The position numbers were made by a program, and so were the translations under genes. Of a DNA stretch of 64,000 nucleotides, positions 1-9,057 are shown piece after piece. Under the pieces are notes generated by a model, which saw nothing but the letters and a program-made list of their open reading frames with translations, did no database searches and was not told the DNA's origin. Numbering within the stretch: position 1 is the stretch's first letter; the number at the start of each line of letters is the position of its first letter. This DNA comes from Eubacterium sp. (GTDB taxonomy: Bacteria > Bacillota > Clostridia > Lachnospirales > Lachnospiraceae), in NCBI GenBank assembly GCA_021769425.1, contig JAETSX010000007.1, positions 21,908 to 85,907 on the forward strand. Reading direction: 5' to 3'.

Positions 1-278
1 TCCTGGCTGTCAAAAAAAATCTGGCTGATCATCCGGTATTTTTCCCTGTCGTGCTTTTTACAGACAATCACATCCCCCTGCTTTCCCTCTGAATCTGAAC
101 GAATAATTTTTAAATCTTCACTTTTCCCCCGATCTACATAATACAGATATCCATCTTGTAAATGAATCTGTTCAATATAATTTAATTTAATTTTTCTTCC
201 ATACAAGGTAACCGCTAAAATTGCAAAAATCGCCGCAGCCGCAATGCAGGAGATGCCATACAAACTTTTTTTATTCAT
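1..278 (-). CDS. Membrane-anchored protein, N-terminal part only (cut by window edge)
   Basis: Open frame from ATG at 278 (ribosome site GAGGAAAAAGAT directly upstream) running off the left end, 92 codons visible. Residues about 5-25 are a hydrophobic segment (ISCIAAAAIFAILAVTLY) with a lysine before and basic residues after it, consistent with a signal anchor. What follows is soluble and polar with motifs such as QDGYLYYVDRG, which can occur in beta-propeller or DUF5050-like extracytoplasmic proteins, but too little is visible to assign a family. It starts 43 nt after the stop of the PAAR-like gene and is probably the last or next gene of the CIS operon, so it may be an accessory or cargo/immunity protein. 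The function is unknown. Confidence 0.6.
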   Translation of the reverse strand, partial: MNKKSLYGISCIAAAAIFAILAVTLYGRKIKLNYIEQIHLQDGYLYYVDRGKSEDLKIIRSDSEGKQGDVIVCKKHDREKYRMISQIFFDSQ

Positions 279-321
279 ATCTTTTTCCTCAGAATCTATT
301 TCCATCGCCTGAAACATTTCT

Positions 322-705
322 TTACAGCTGCACGGTGGGACAGCCCGAATTGGTAAACTGTATCATCCCTCCAAAGGAACAGGTCAGCTTACAGGTATCG
401 TCCACTGCCGGTTTGCCCCCTACCAGCACCTGCGGAACTCCCGGCGTCCACGGCCCTGCCGGAACCGGCGTACAGGGCATCGGCGTCAACACTCCCATAG
501 CCGCGGCAGTAGCCGCGGCCACCGCAGGGTTCGCCATACTCTGACACATTCCGAAAGGTGCAATATTTACAAAAGGTATTGTATCTGAAATACAGGCCAG
601 CGGCATCGCCGACATTACCTGCGCTGTAGGCAGAATCGTCAGTACTGAGGGCGCCATGCCGAAGGTACAGGTCAAAGCCGCTCCTCCTGTCACACATAAT
701 CCCAT
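322..705 (-). CDS. PAAR-like (DUF4280) tip protein of the contractile injection system
   Basis: 127 residues from the ATG at 705, chosen because AGGAGG lies 9 nt upstream; a longer frame extends to 858 but overlaps the upstream gene and has no ribosome site. The sequence (MGLCVTGGAALTCTFGMAP..., then DTCKLTCSFGGMIQFTNSGC) shows the duplicated Cys/Gly-rich TCTFG/TCSFGG motifs of DUF4280 PAAR-like proteins. By family knowledge these cap the spike of T6SS or CIS particles, sharpen the tip and can carry effectors. There is no C-terminal toxin extension. It lies distal to the baseplate genes, as in Afp/PVC clusters, where the tip gene (Afp10) is encoded among the baseplate genes. Confidence 0.82.
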   Translation of the reverse strand: MGLCVTGGAALTCTFGMAPSVLTILPTAQVMSAMPLACISDTIPFVNIAPFGMCQSMANPAVAAATAAAMGVLTPMPCTPVPAGPWTPGVPQVLVGGKPAVDDTCKLTCSFGGMIQFTNSGCPTVQL

Positions 706-709
706 TCTT

Positions 710-1453
710 TCAATCCTCCTTAGAAATATAATTCTCTCGCCCCTGAAAAATCTCTGTCTTCCCGCACTCTTCCTTTCCCTGCTCCCCGCAGGAATAATAC
801 AGCAGGGATTTTTCCTGGGAAAGCTTCGGGAGCAGCAGATAAAAATCTCCCTTTTCATCTGCCATGCTCTCCAAAGCCGGATAAATCACCGTGTCTTTCA
901 TGAAATAATCTGCCCCTAAAGGCTCCTTTAAGGGATAAGGGCCGGCATCTTCGGCGATATCTTTTAATGTAAGATAAATGCCTGATGTCTCCTGCTTCCT
1001 TCTGATATACCAGAGAGGACTGGACAGCCTGCCTTTGAGGTAAAAAGAAATGGAATTTTCCCCTCTCTTATAATCTCCCAGCAGCCGGCAGCTTTCTTTT
1101 TCATTTTCCATATGAAACTGACAAATGCTTCCGGGCCTGGCCCTGCCTCTGACTGCAGTATGCTCTGCCCGGCGGGGATAGGCCGGTGAAGGGTACATCA
1201 GCACCTCCTCCGGTTCTTTCCCAGCATCGGATTTCAGGCAGATTTTTCTGCGCTGATAAATGGGAGATTCAATTTCCACTTCAAATTCCGGTGCACTCAC
1301 ATCCACAAACAGGAAATATCCGCCCTGCTTCTTTTCCATTTTTCCTCCGAAAGGAACATGAATCCGAATGCCGGAAAACACCGGCTCCCCGGTAAATGCA
1401 TCTCGCAGCAGAACTGTCTTGGACAGCCGTATCTTCGTTTCCTGCAATACCAT
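710..1453 (-). CDS. Unknown CIS-associated protein, 247 aa
   Basis: ATG at 1453 follows GGAAAGGAG and sits 1 nt after the stop of the DUF4255 gene; an upstream in-frame start at 1474 lacks a site. The start (MVLQETKIRLSKTVLLRDAFTG) and segments such as FLFVDVSAPEFEVEIESPIYQ read as a beta-rich protein, possibly with a carboxypeptidase-like or Ig-like N-terminal sandwich (FTGEPVFSGIRIHVPFGGK). No membrane segment, Cys cluster or catalytic motif is visible. Position between the cap/terminator gene and the PAAR-like gene suggests a structural or tip-adaptor role; that is inference only. Confidence 0.7.
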   Translation of the reverse strand: MVLQETKIRLSKTVLLRDAFTGEPVFSGIRIHVPFGGKMEKKQGGYFLFVDVSAPEFEVEIESPIYQRRKICLKSDAGKEPEEVLMYPSPAYPRRAEHTAVRGRARPGSICQFHMENEKESCRLLGDYKRGENSISFYLKGRLSSPLWYIRRKQETSGIYLTLKDIAEDAGPYPLKEPLGADYFMKDTVIYPALESMADEKGDFYLLLPKLSQEKSLLYYSCGEQGKEECGKTEIFQGRENYISKED

Positions 1454-1454
1454 A

Positions 1455-2033
1455 TTACGTCTCCTTTCCGGCAAAACGGTAGTTGATTTCCGTTACTCTC
1501 TTTACGGCCTTCTTCTTTGCAGACTGAATTTCCACAGGCCCCGCACTGTAGAACAGAGACGTCCGGTACGCTGCATTGGGCACGGTCCACAGCCGTACCT
1601 TCTCTTCCATCTCCAAATCCTGCATCTGAATGCGGATATTGGCTCCACCGGGTCCTTCAACCGGCAGAAAACTGTCCGGGTCCAGAGCCGCGTGATCCCG
1701 CAGCGCCTGGATGATTCTGCCAAACATCTGATGTTCCTGGACTGCCCGGTATTTCAAATCGCTTTGCAGATAAAGAGTGATCATATAGTGGAGCCGCAGA
1801 TAAACAGAAGGATAGCGCTGCGTATTTCTTCCGATATTGGTCATCTCATGGGCCTGGATGGTATTATCTTCTCTGACATCGTAAAGCCAGACCCCCACTG
1901 CAAAATCCCCGTGGTCTTCCGGCGAACAGAGGCCGATCTGATCCGGACTGTTTAAAAGTTCCGGTATCAGAGCTTCTTTCAGCAATGACAGGATTCCGTT
2001 TCCCGTGTCCGCGATTTTGGTATAATCTGACAT
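1455..2033 (-). CDS. DUF4255 (Pvc16/Afp16-type) tail terminator/cap protein
   Basis: 192 residues from the third-codon ATG at 2033 (MSDYTKIADTG), placed 7-8 nt after GAGGA; the in-frame ATG at 2039 abuts the site. The pattern of an N-terminal helix (ILSLLKEALIPELL), then VGVWLYDVREDNT, then YLRLHYMITLYLQS matches DUF4255, the family of eCIS proteins that cap the distal end of sheath and tube and stop polymerisation. About 190 residues is the usual size. It lies downstream of the MORN protein and upstream of the tip genes, whereas in Afp it is last, so the block order is rearranged. Confidence 0.85.
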   Translation of the reverse strand: MSDYTKIADTGNGILSLLKEALIPELLNSPDQIGLCSPEDHGDFAVGVWLYDVREDNTIQAHEMTNIGRNTQRYPSVYLRLHYMITLYLQSDLKYRAVQEHQMFGRIIQALRDHAALDPDSFLPVEGPGGANIRIQMQDLEMEEKVRLWTVPNAAYRTSLFYSAGPVEIQSAKKKAVKRVTEINYRFAGKET

Positions 2034-2143
2034 AAGCATTCCTCTTTCTGCATTTGGGTAAATAATTTCTTCTATTCCGGCCTGACGCTTCGATCCAGCC
2101 GCTCCAAGGCAGCGCTCCTTAAATCTTTCGGCTATAATTAAAT

Positions 2144-5100
2144 CTATTCCGGTCCCGGCGCTTCAATCTGCTCCGTCTCGGTCAGCGGCCCTTCATCTTC
2201 TTCATCCCCGTCCTCATCCTCTGTAAAATTCAGAATCGACTCGGGTTGGGTCAGAATGCCATTTTTAAACTGGCCGGCTTCTAAGATTTTTCCGGTGGAG
2301 GCCTCGTAGCGGGCGCCCCGGCCGTAATAGGTTCCATTGACAAAATCTCCTTTATAGAGCAAATTGCCGTTTTCATCCCAGAGCTTTCCGGAACCGTAAT
2401 ATCTTCCCTTTAAAAATCCGCCGTCATAAATCAGATTCCCCGTTACCGTGTGATACAGTTTTCCCTGGCCGCTGTACTGACCCCGGTAAAATTCTCCGTC
2501 ATATACCAGATTTTCCGTAGCGGCATCCGCCAGCTTGCCCGCTCCCTGATACATGCCGTTTACAAAGCTGCCCTCATACACCACAATTTTTTTCTGGGGA
2601 TCGTACTGCTTGCCCTCGCCTTCGTAAACATCTGATTTGAAACTGCCCTCATAAATCAACGTCTCTTCCGCATCATATGCTTTTCCAAGACCTTCCCGCT
2701 TTCCCTTTACAAAGGCCCCCTCATAAATCATGTTCTCTCCCTCATAAAGTTTTCCTTCGCCTTCATAAGCGTTTTCCACAAATCCGCCTTCATACACCAG
2801 CCTGCCGTTTTCGTAGAGTCTTCCTTTGCCGCCGTACTGGCCGGCTGTAAATTCTCCGTCATAGAGCATGTTGCCTTCCGGATCGTAATCGGTTCCGTCG
2901 CCTTCTTTTTCTCCGGCGATAAAACTGCCTTCGTAGAGAAGCTCGCCTTTCTTTGCTTCTAAGATTTCTTGCGGAGATATGTCTTCCTCTCCCGGCTCTG
3001 ATTCTTCTCCTTCGTCTGCCGTTCCAGCTTCATTCTCTGATTCTACGCCAAAGCTGCTTTCTTCTGCATCATCTGCACCCGCACCGGAACCGCTCTCTTC
3101 TGCGTCTTCTGCTCCTGCACCGGAGCCGCTTTCCCCGGAGCCTTCCGCTCCTGCTCCAGAACTGCTTTCCCCGGAGCCTTCTGTTCCCGCTCCGGTTTCA
3201 GAGACGCTTCCTCCTGAGCCTTCTGTTCCCGCTCCGGTTTCAGAGACGCTTCCTCCTGAGCCTTCTGTTCCTGCTCCGGTTTCAGAGACGCTTCCTCCTG
3301 AGCCTTCTGTTCCCGCTCCGCTTCCAGAAACGCTTCCTCCTGAGCCTTCTGTTCCCGCTCCGCTTCCAGAGACGCTTCCTCCTGAGCCTTCTGTTCCCGC
3401 TCCGCTTCCAGAGACGCTTCCTCCTGAGCCTTCTGTTCCCGCTCCGCTTCCAGAGACGCTTCCTCCTGAGCCTCCCGTTCCGGATTTGCCTCCTCCAGAA
3501 TCTGTTCCGGTTCCACTCTCGGAATTACCGGAACCTGTTCCGCTTTGCGTTTTAGTACTCTGGGTTCCTGTTCCGTTTGCAGAAGATTTTTTGGATGCAT
3601 TGCCAGTCCCTCCGTTTTCAGAACCGTTGCCGTTAGTTCCGGCTCCTCCGCTTCCAGTATTGCCGCTTCCGGCTCCTCCGCTTCCATTCTCAGAACCGCC
3701 GGTATTTTTTCCGCTTTCCTCATTTTCGGAATTTTCGTTTCCAGGATTTCCGCTGCCAGTCCCAGAACTTCCGCCTGTACCGCCAGAAGAACCCGATTCC
3801 GCTCCAGAAGAGCCTGCACTTGCGCCAGAATTCTCTCCTGCGCCTCCAGATGTCTCGTTTCCTCCGTTCCCTTCACTGGAGGATCCGCTTCCGGATGTTC
3901 CGCTTCCGGATGTTCCGCTTTCGGCTTCACCGCTTCCTGACGATGCGTCGTTTCCGGCCTCTCCTCCGGATGTTCCGCTTTCAGCTTCATCGCTTCCTGA
4001 CGATGCATCGTTTCCGGTCTCTCCTCCAGATGCTCCTTCCCCGTTCCCGGATGCCCCGTTTACCTCCTCCAAAGCGCTGATTCCTTCTCCATCACCTTCC
4101 CCGGAAGCTTCTGCACCTGCTTCCGCAGCCGTCTCGTTGGCCGCATAAACCTTTCCATCTCCCTCTTTTTTACCGTTTACAAAATCTCCCTCATACACCG
4201 TATTGCTTTCCGCGTCAAATTCCGTTCCGGTTCCTTCCTTTTCTCCGCCTACAAAGTCACCGTCATACACCGGCTCTCCGTCTTCATAAAGCGTTCCTTC
4301 CCCCTCATACTCTCCCTCTGCATTCACGGTTCCCTCATATACTACATTTCCCTCCTCATCCGTTAAGGCAACCTCCTGCAGGGCCGGCTCTCCATTCTCA
4401 AAAACGCCCTTTGCAACCACATCTCCCTCTTCATCATAGAGCGTTCCCTTGCCCTCCGGTTTCCCGCTGGCAAATGTCCCCACATAATTTTCCTGGCCGT
4501 CTGCAAAATACAGCGTGCCGTTCCCCTCATAAAGTCCGTTTTTAAAGTCCCCTTTGTAAACCAGATTTCCTTCTTCATCGTACAATTTTCCCTGGCCGTC
4601 ATACTGATTTAAAAGAAAAGTTCCTTTGTAGCAAAGCGTGTCAGAATTTTCATAATACAGCTCCCCTTCCCCCGAGTAGGCTTCCATCTCAAAATTCCCC
4701 TCATAGAGCAGCGCTCCCTCATAGGTATAGAGCTGCCCTTTTCCATTAATCCTTCCCTCTTCCATCTTCCCTTTGAAAATCAGCGTACCGCCGTCTTTCT
4801 CCAGCAACTCCACGTTGCCGCTGTATCCAATCATTTGAGGAGAATTAATCACCATGGTCTTAGTAAAAAACTGCGATATCAGAATCGGGTGCAGCAACTT
4901 CAGATACAAAACCGGAAGAACCACTGCCGCCAGCATCAAACAATAGACAAACCTTTTCAGCACATAATAATGGCCTATGGAAAAGTAATCCTGGATTGTC
5001 CGCTCTTTTTTCTTTTTCTTCTGATTGATCCCTTTGCGGACATCGCTTAGCACTTTTGAGGAAAAAGATTCCGGACTGACCATCCTCTTTGCCTTGCGAT

Positions 5101-5173
5101 ATACCACCTGAATCGGCGCCGTTAAAATATGCGACAGCCTTCGGGCTGTACGTCCTATCAGTCCGCCCCGCAT
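2144..5173 (-). CDS. Membrane-anchored MORN-repeat protein with Gly/Ser/Glu-rich linker
   Basis: 1,009 residues, ATG at 5173 after GGAGGGATGAAAG. The N-terminus is basic (about residues 1-65, cytoplasmic by positive-inside), followed by one membrane segment near 70-95 (YCLMLAAVVLPVLYLKLL). About ten MORN/YwqK-like repeats of 20-25 residues (pattern LYEGxFxxGxxxGxGxLY) occupy residues about 120-340, then a low-complexity Gly/Ser/Glu/Thr linker of roughly 370 residues, then about ten more MORN repeats to the end and an acidic tail. The linker includes seven tandem 14-residue units. MORN repeats form beta-hairpin ladders that bind lipids or proteins. Its place among baseplate genes, next to a second membrane protein and with no fibre gene present, suggests it anchors or receives the CIS at the envelope (inference). 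Confidence 0.8.
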   Translation of the reverse strand: MRGGLIGRTARRLSHILTAPIQVVYRKAKRMVSPESFSSKVLSDVRKGINQKKKKKERTIQDYFSIGHYYVLKRFVYCLMLAAVVLPVLYLKLLHPILISQFFTKTMVINSPQMIGYSGNVELLEKDGGTLIFKGKMEEGRINGKGQLYTYEGALLYEGNFEMEAYSGEGELYYENSDTLCYKGTFLLNQYDGQGKLYDEEGNLVYKGDFKNGLYEGNGTLYFADGQENYVGTFASGKPEGKGTLYDEEGDVVAKGVFENGEPALQEVALTDEEGNVVYEGTVNAEGEYEGEGTLYEDGEPVYDGDFVGGEKEGTGTEFDAESNTVYEGDFVNGKKEGDGKVYAANETAAEAGAEASGEGDGEGISALEEVNGASGNGEGASGGETGNDASSGSDEAESGTSGGEAGNDASSGSGEAESGTSGSGTSGSGSSSEGNGGNETSGGAGENSGASAGSSGAESGSSGGTGGSSGTGSGNPGNENSENEESGKNTGGSENGSGGAGSGNTGSGGAGTNGNGSENGGTGNASKKSSANGTGTQSTKTQSGTGSGNSESGTGTDSGGGKSGTGGSGGSVSGSGAGTEGSGGSVSGSGAGTEGSGGSVSGSGAGTEGSGGSVSGSGAGTEGSGGSVSETGAGTEGSGGSVSETGAGTEGSGGSVSETGAGTEGSGESSSGAGAEGSGESGSGAGAEDAEESGSGAGADDAEESSFGVESENEAGTADEGEESEPGEEDISPQEILEAKKGELLYEGSFIAGEKEGDGTDYDPEGNMLYDGEFTAGQYGGKGRLYENGRLVYEGGFVENAYEGEGKLYEGENMIYEGAFVKGKREGLGKAYDAEETLIYEGSFKSDVYEGEGKQYDPQKKIVVYEGSFVNGMYQGAGKLADAATENLVYDGEFYRGQYSGQGKLYHTVTGNLIYDGGFLKGRYYGSGKLWDENGNLLYKGDFVNGTYYGRGARYEASTGKILEAGQFKNGILTQPESILNFTEDEDGDEEDEGPLTETEQIEAPGPE
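3180..3475. repeat. 42-bp in-frame minisatellite, about seven units
   Basis: Seven near-identical 42-bp units recur with exact phase (the string CTTCCTCCTGAGCC repeats every 42 bp). They encode the 14-residue unit GSGGSVS(G/E)(S/T)GAGTE on the minus strand. Four units carry GSG and three ETG at the variable site, followed by degenerate 12-residue units. The homogeneity points to recent expansion by slippage or unequal crossover. Confidence 0.9.
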
Positions 5174-5204
5174 CTTTCATCCCTCCTGACAAACTTATGA
5201 TTTC

Positions 5205-6077
5205 TCACTCCTGCTGCTCCTGAATCTCCAATGTCCCGATTTGCCGGAACGTAATACCCTTATCCGACAACACCGGATTAGGCAGCGTCAATAACAGATA
5301 AACGGCCGCTGACAGAATCAAAGCTGCCGCAAGCATCGCCCGAATCTTAGGAAAAACTTTTTTCAGCCATTCCCAGGCCCTCCACCAGATACGCCCCGGC
5401 CTCAATTCCTCCCGCTCGCTTTTGGTCAGCACAGATTCATAGATATTGTCATAAGCCACATAGCAGTCCCACAGATAAGCGAACCGCCCTTCCTCCACAT
5501 CCCGTGCAAATTTCATCAGTTCCCGGGAACTTTTTTGCTCCAGTTCCTTGGCAAACAGCTCCTGCACCAGTCCGCTGACCCGGTTGATGCAGTCCTTTTC
5601 CTGCACTTTCCAATAGTAATCCACTTCCGTAAAAAAGTAATTAAACCGGACGCCTAAGGCATCGTCCACCACAATATTATCCTTCCGCAATATTTCATAG
5701 AGAAAACATTCCGGCATATTCAAAAGAAAAATCTGTGCAAAAATATTTTTCATTAACAGCAAACGTTCCTGAAGATGATAATTTCCCCGCTCAATGGCCT
5801 GCTGCAGCGTCTTTCCGCTGGCATGGCTGAAAATGATATAATATTTTCCGTCCGCATTGAAGCTTGCATACAGATCTTTAAAGGTATAATTGATATTCGC
5901 CTTGGTGGTCACCGGCACAAGCCGCCTTGCCAGTTCCATATCATTGACACAGGCCACCGTATATTTCACACCTTCCGCTCCGGCGTCTGCCGCCGCATAC
6001 AGTTCAATGGCCCCGGAGCCTGTGGTCTTGATTTTTGAAATCAGCTCATACTGTTTCTCCTGAAACTTAATTACCAT
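5205..6077 (-). CDS. Pseudokinase-like protein with C-terminal membrane segment (EssB-like architecture)
   Basis: ATG at 6077 (MVIKFQEKQYELI); a GTG at 6086 is in frame but the ATG has the better-spaced AAGAG. Residues about 1-190 resemble a degenerate protein-kinase fold: a GKTLQQAIERG hinge-like stretch, and LRKDNIVVDDALGVRFNYF at the place of a catalytic loop plus metal loop, without HRD or DFG residues. An Arg/Trp-rich stretch (GRIWWRAWEWLKK) leads into a single membrane helix (MLAAALILSAAVYLLLTL) and a short outer tail. This resembles the EssB/YukC component of type VII secretion in layout; homology is not demonstrated. It is co-transcribed with the MORN membrane protein, so the two may form an envelope docking complex. 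Confidence 0.6.
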   Translation of the reverse strand: MVIKFQEKQYELISKIKTTGSGAIELYAAADAGAEGVKYTVACVNDMELARRLVPVTTKANINYTFKDLYASFNADGKYYIIFSHASGKTLQQAIERGNYHLQERLLLMKNIFAQIFLLNMPECFLYEILRKDNIVVDDALGVRFNYFFTEVDYYWKVQEKDCINRVSGLVQELFAKELEQKSSRELMKFARDVEEGRFAYLWDCYVAYDNIYESVLTKSEREELRPGRIWWRAWEWLKKVFPKIRAMLAAALILSAAVYLLLTLPNPVLSDKGITFRQIGTLEIQEQQE

Positions 6078-6140
6078 TTTTCTCACTCTTTCTTACGCAC
6101 CGCTGGATTGGGGCAGTCTGTCACATGGGATACGATATCT

Positions 6141-7868
6141 TTACTCTTTCTCACGCACCACTACAAAGGTGGAAGCCTGCACCTCTGGGTATGCCATGCT
6201 TGATACCGTAATCTGGAAAATTCCTTCCGTCTCCGGCGCTGTATATTTTCCGTTTTTGTCAATGGAGCCGCCGTCCCGATCCTTGACGCCCCATTTCAGG
6301 CGTTCGTCGGTAAAGCCCTCCAGCACAGCAGTGAATACCACACTGTCTCCCGCAAATACATTGGGATTATCCGGCTGAATGAAAATACGCTTCTTCTTAA
6401 TGGATACCGGCTTGCGGATCTCATTGCGCAGAGCCGTCCAGTGAACCCGCACCTGTTTTGCATTGTCATTTTTTAAGATTTTCAGTCCAATTTCAAAAGT
6501 GCCCTCAGAAGGCATCAGCCTGGCGCCCAAAGAGGCCGCAAACCCGTTCTGTCCCTGAAACATAGACGCGTCTCCAAACATCACCTGGGTATCCCCGGTA
6601 AATCCATGCTCCACCTCGTATCCCAATTCAATGGTAACAGGGCCGAATCCCAGCCCGTGGACAATTTCATCGGAATACAGCACTTCTCCCGGACGCATAT
6701 GCCCGATTTCAAATACCGTTTCCCCATAGGCAGCTTTCAGCGGCTTCTCCTCTTCCTTTTCCTTCTGCATTTCCGTTTCCAGAAGCCTGGCATCCTTTAA
6801 TTTCTTTACATCCTCTACCAGCCTGCCGATTACGGCGGCGGAAATCTCCGTATGCATAATCTTCTGTCCAAAAGGAAGCGGCTCCACCCGCTCAATCAAA
6901 CACACGTCCCCGGCCCGCACCACATGGATTCTGGCCAGATAAATCCCCTGCTGAAAAGTATTTCCCACAATATAATCCATGGCCGTTTTATAATATTCCA
7001 TCTGCAGGGATGCATACTCGTCCAAATCATTGACCGACGCCCGGCTAATGCAGGGATCTGTCTCACAGTATTCCCGTCCCCCTACCTGAAGTTTAAAGCT
7101 GTCCTTTACCAGAGCCGCCTGGGCCTCCACATTCTGAACACAGGCTGTTTTTAAGGGAATTTCCATCTGGCGTTTCCCGCCTTTTGCGGGCTCAGATTCT
7201 TCAAAAGCCACCCGCACCCGGTTCCCCTCTCCATTGGTAAGAAAGGACAATTCCAATTCATATTCAAAAGAAAATTTCTGCTGGCCGGTATGCTCTATTT
7301 CAATCCGCAATGCAGTGTCTTTTCCCATTTCCAAGAATTTCGGCAGTACCTGGCAAATAGTGATTCCCTGTCCGTGCCATACGGTTTTTTTCTCCTCATA
7401 AAGCCTGGAAGGAGAATATATTTCCCGCTCCGGCTCTTCCTGGGTCACAAACAGGCGATATCCCTCTTTATATTTGTTAAATTCGCTGCTGTTACGTCCT
7501 GCCATCCCTGTAACATTGTGCATCAGCTCGGCAGCCTCTTCCTGATATTCCAGACAGAGATAATAAAAGCCTTCTTCCTGCCCGTCTCCATATCCCTCCA
7601 GCTCCGTAATTTTGCGCACCGCCGGTTCATCCAGAACAATTTCCCGGCCGGCAAAATCAAGCGCCAGCCCCCGTTCTACAGAAATGCTTTCATCATCCAC
7701 TTCCACCACGCCAAGGCCGCAGACTACCCCGGAGCCAAAAAGGAAACGGTTAATGGTTCTGCGCTTGTCGTTAAAATATTTCTGCTCTGTCTCAAAATCT
7801 TCTACAGACAGCAGCTTCCCATAAAAATAGCGGTTCCTCTCAAATGGAAAGCTTTTCAAATTCTTCAT
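6141..7868 (-). CDS. Conserved eCIS baseplate-associated protein with C-terminal Ig-like domain
   Basis: 575 residues, ATG at 7868 after GAGGAAAAGAAAG; its start overlaps the 3' end of the tail-protein-I gene by 29 nt, so translation is probably coupled. The N-terminus (FERNRYFYGKLLSVEDFETE, then KRRTINRFLFGSGVVCGL) is a signature I know from uncharacterised proteins of many eCIS loci. The middle is helical and beta mixed; residues about 490-575 read as a bacterial Ig-like (BIG) fold (IFIQPDNPNVFAGDSVVFTAV, ending ITVSSMAYPEVQASTFVV). In position it replaces the tail-fibre gene of Afp/PVC. It may form the outer baseplate rim or surface-contact module. No membrane segment. Confidence 0.7.
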   Translation of the reverse strand: MKNLKSFPFERNRYFYGKLLSVEDFETEQKYFNDKRRTINRFLFGSGVVCGLGVVEVDDESISVERGLALDFAGREIVLDEPAVRKITELEGYGDGQEEGFYYLCLEYQEEAAELMHNVTGMAGRNSSEFNKYKEGYRLFVTQEEPEREIYSPSRLYEEKKTVWHGQGITICQVLPKFLEMGKDTALRIEIEHTGQQKFSFEYELELSFLTNGEGNRVRVAFEESEPAKGGKRQMEIPLKTACVQNVEAQAALVKDSFKLQVGGREYCETDPCISRASVNDLDEYASLQMEYYKTAMDYIVGNTFQQGIYLARIHVVRAGDVCLIERVEPLPFGQKIMHTEISAAVIGRLVEDVKKLKDARLLETEMQKEKEEEKPLKAAYGETVFEIGHMRPGEVLYSDEIVHGLGFGPVTIELGYEVEHGFTGDTQVMFGDASMFQGQNGFAASLGARLMPSEGTFEIGLKILKNDNAKQVRVHWTALRNEIRKPVSIKKKRIFIQPDNPNVFAGDSVVFTAVLEGFTDERLKWGVKDRDGGSIDKNGKYTAPETEGIFQITVSSMAYPEVQASTFVVVREKE

Positions 7869-9018
7869 CTTTCTTTTCCTCCTCTGCCCCGGCTTCTGCT
7901 GCGCCCACCATAGACGGAATTGCAGCTACGCCGTTTAAATTTGCATTCTCATAAGCCACCAGCATACTGTTTACGCCTGCATACACGTTTTGCCCCAAAT
8001 ATATTCCCGGCCGCAGAATCATCAGATGCATCCTGATATGAGCCGGCTGTATGTCTTCTATCATCTTCTTCAATGCATACTGTTCCCGCAGAGAAGGCAC
8101 TGCCTGCTCCCGCACCAGCACGCTTACCTCATAAGGCCCATGGGCATAAGACCGTATCAGGCTTTGGTATGCCCTGTCATTCCCCCGGTACTGCTCAATC
8201 TCTCCATATTCCAGGAAAAAAGGCCTTTCTCCGGTAAATGTGCCTATCATATGTTCCATATATTCCCTGGTTCCCCGAATCAGATTTTTTTTCACAATTC
8301 CCTCTAATAAAAGCCTTAATTTCTCTTCCTGCCACAGATGCGCATTGGAAATTCCCACCCATCTGGCCAGCCAGCGCAGAAATTCCGGTTCCGCAGCCAT
8401 AGGGTCTAACTGTCTGGCGGAACCTGCAATTCTTTCCTCCAGATCCTGATACACCGCTTCAAACATCCCCAAAAATCTTCCAAGAAAATCCTCTCTGCCC
8501 CCGGTCTGGTAAATCATGGGAAGGTAGGACAAAAAGCTGCGGTTTCCGGCATACAGCTTCATATGATGGATTTCTGGAAGGAATCCTGCCTGGCAAAAGA
8601 GCTGAATCTCCATCCAGAGATATCTTCCCCTGGCATGGTACAGCATAATATCCTGAGGATTTGCCACAATATGAACCAAAAACGGCTCCATCAGACGGTG
8701 TTTCTTCTCCGGGGAAATCTCCCGGTTTCCAATCACTTCCTCCCAGGCGTACATTTTGCCGTCTACCGATACCTGGGATTCATCGCTGCAGTAAAAATAA
8801 AACCGGATGGAATCATCCCCGTAGCCCTCGCTTTCTATCACTGCCCGGTGCCACTGATTCCCTTCCTCCCCGCTGTCCAACAACCGGGAAATAAAAACTC
8901 CGCTGTCTGAAACGCCGTCCTCTAACGCAAGCCCCTGCTTTGTGATTCTGATATCTTTCCGGTATCCGGACTCATAATCCTTTTTTTTATTAAAAACAAA
9001 ATATCTCAACTGATCCAT
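7840..9018 (-). CDS. Phage tail protein I family baseplate component
   Basis: 392 residues from ATG 9018 after GAGGTGATCGG; a TTG 57 nt upstream lies within a repeat remnant and has no ribosome site. The core SYLPMIYQTGGREDFLGRFL, then FLRWLARWVGI, then GTREYMEHMIGTFTG matches the tail protein I domain (Tail_P2_I, TIGR02242) found in contractile tails, where it links wedge to fibre or outer rim. The extra N-terminal 150 residues are beta-rich, as in other eCIS homologues. It follows the second baseplate-J gene, the order seen in Streptomyces-type eCIS. Confidence 0.85.
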   Translation of the reverse strand: MDQLRYFVFNKKKDYESGYRKDIRITKQGLALEDGVSDSGVFISRLLDSGEEGNQWHRAVIESEGYGDDSIRFYFYCSDESQVSVDGKMYAWEEVIGNREISPEKKHRLMEPFLVHIVANPQDIMLYHARGRYLWMEIQLFCQAGFLPEIHHMKLYAGNRSFLSYLPMIYQTGGREDFLGRFLGMFEAVYQDLEERIAGSARQLDPMAAEPEFLRWLARWVGISNAHLWQEEKLRLLLEGIVKKNLIRGTREYMEHMIGTFTGERPFFLEYGEIEQYRGNDRAYQSLIRSYAHGPYEVSVLVREQAVPSLREQYALKKMIEDIQPAHIRMHLMILRPGIYLGQNVYAGVNSMLVAYENANLNGVAAIPSMVGAAEAGAEEEKKDEEFEKLSI

Positions 9019-9057
9019 CCGATCACCTCTTCGCCTGCAGTGACAATATGCCGAAAG

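Noticed and set aside
2979..4148. Long plus-strand open frames (389 aa and others) opposite the MORN protein
   Set aside because: They are antisense translations of the Gly/Ser/Glu minisatellite, giving Pro/Ser or Leu/Arg repeats with no ribosome site; repeat DNA without stops explains them.
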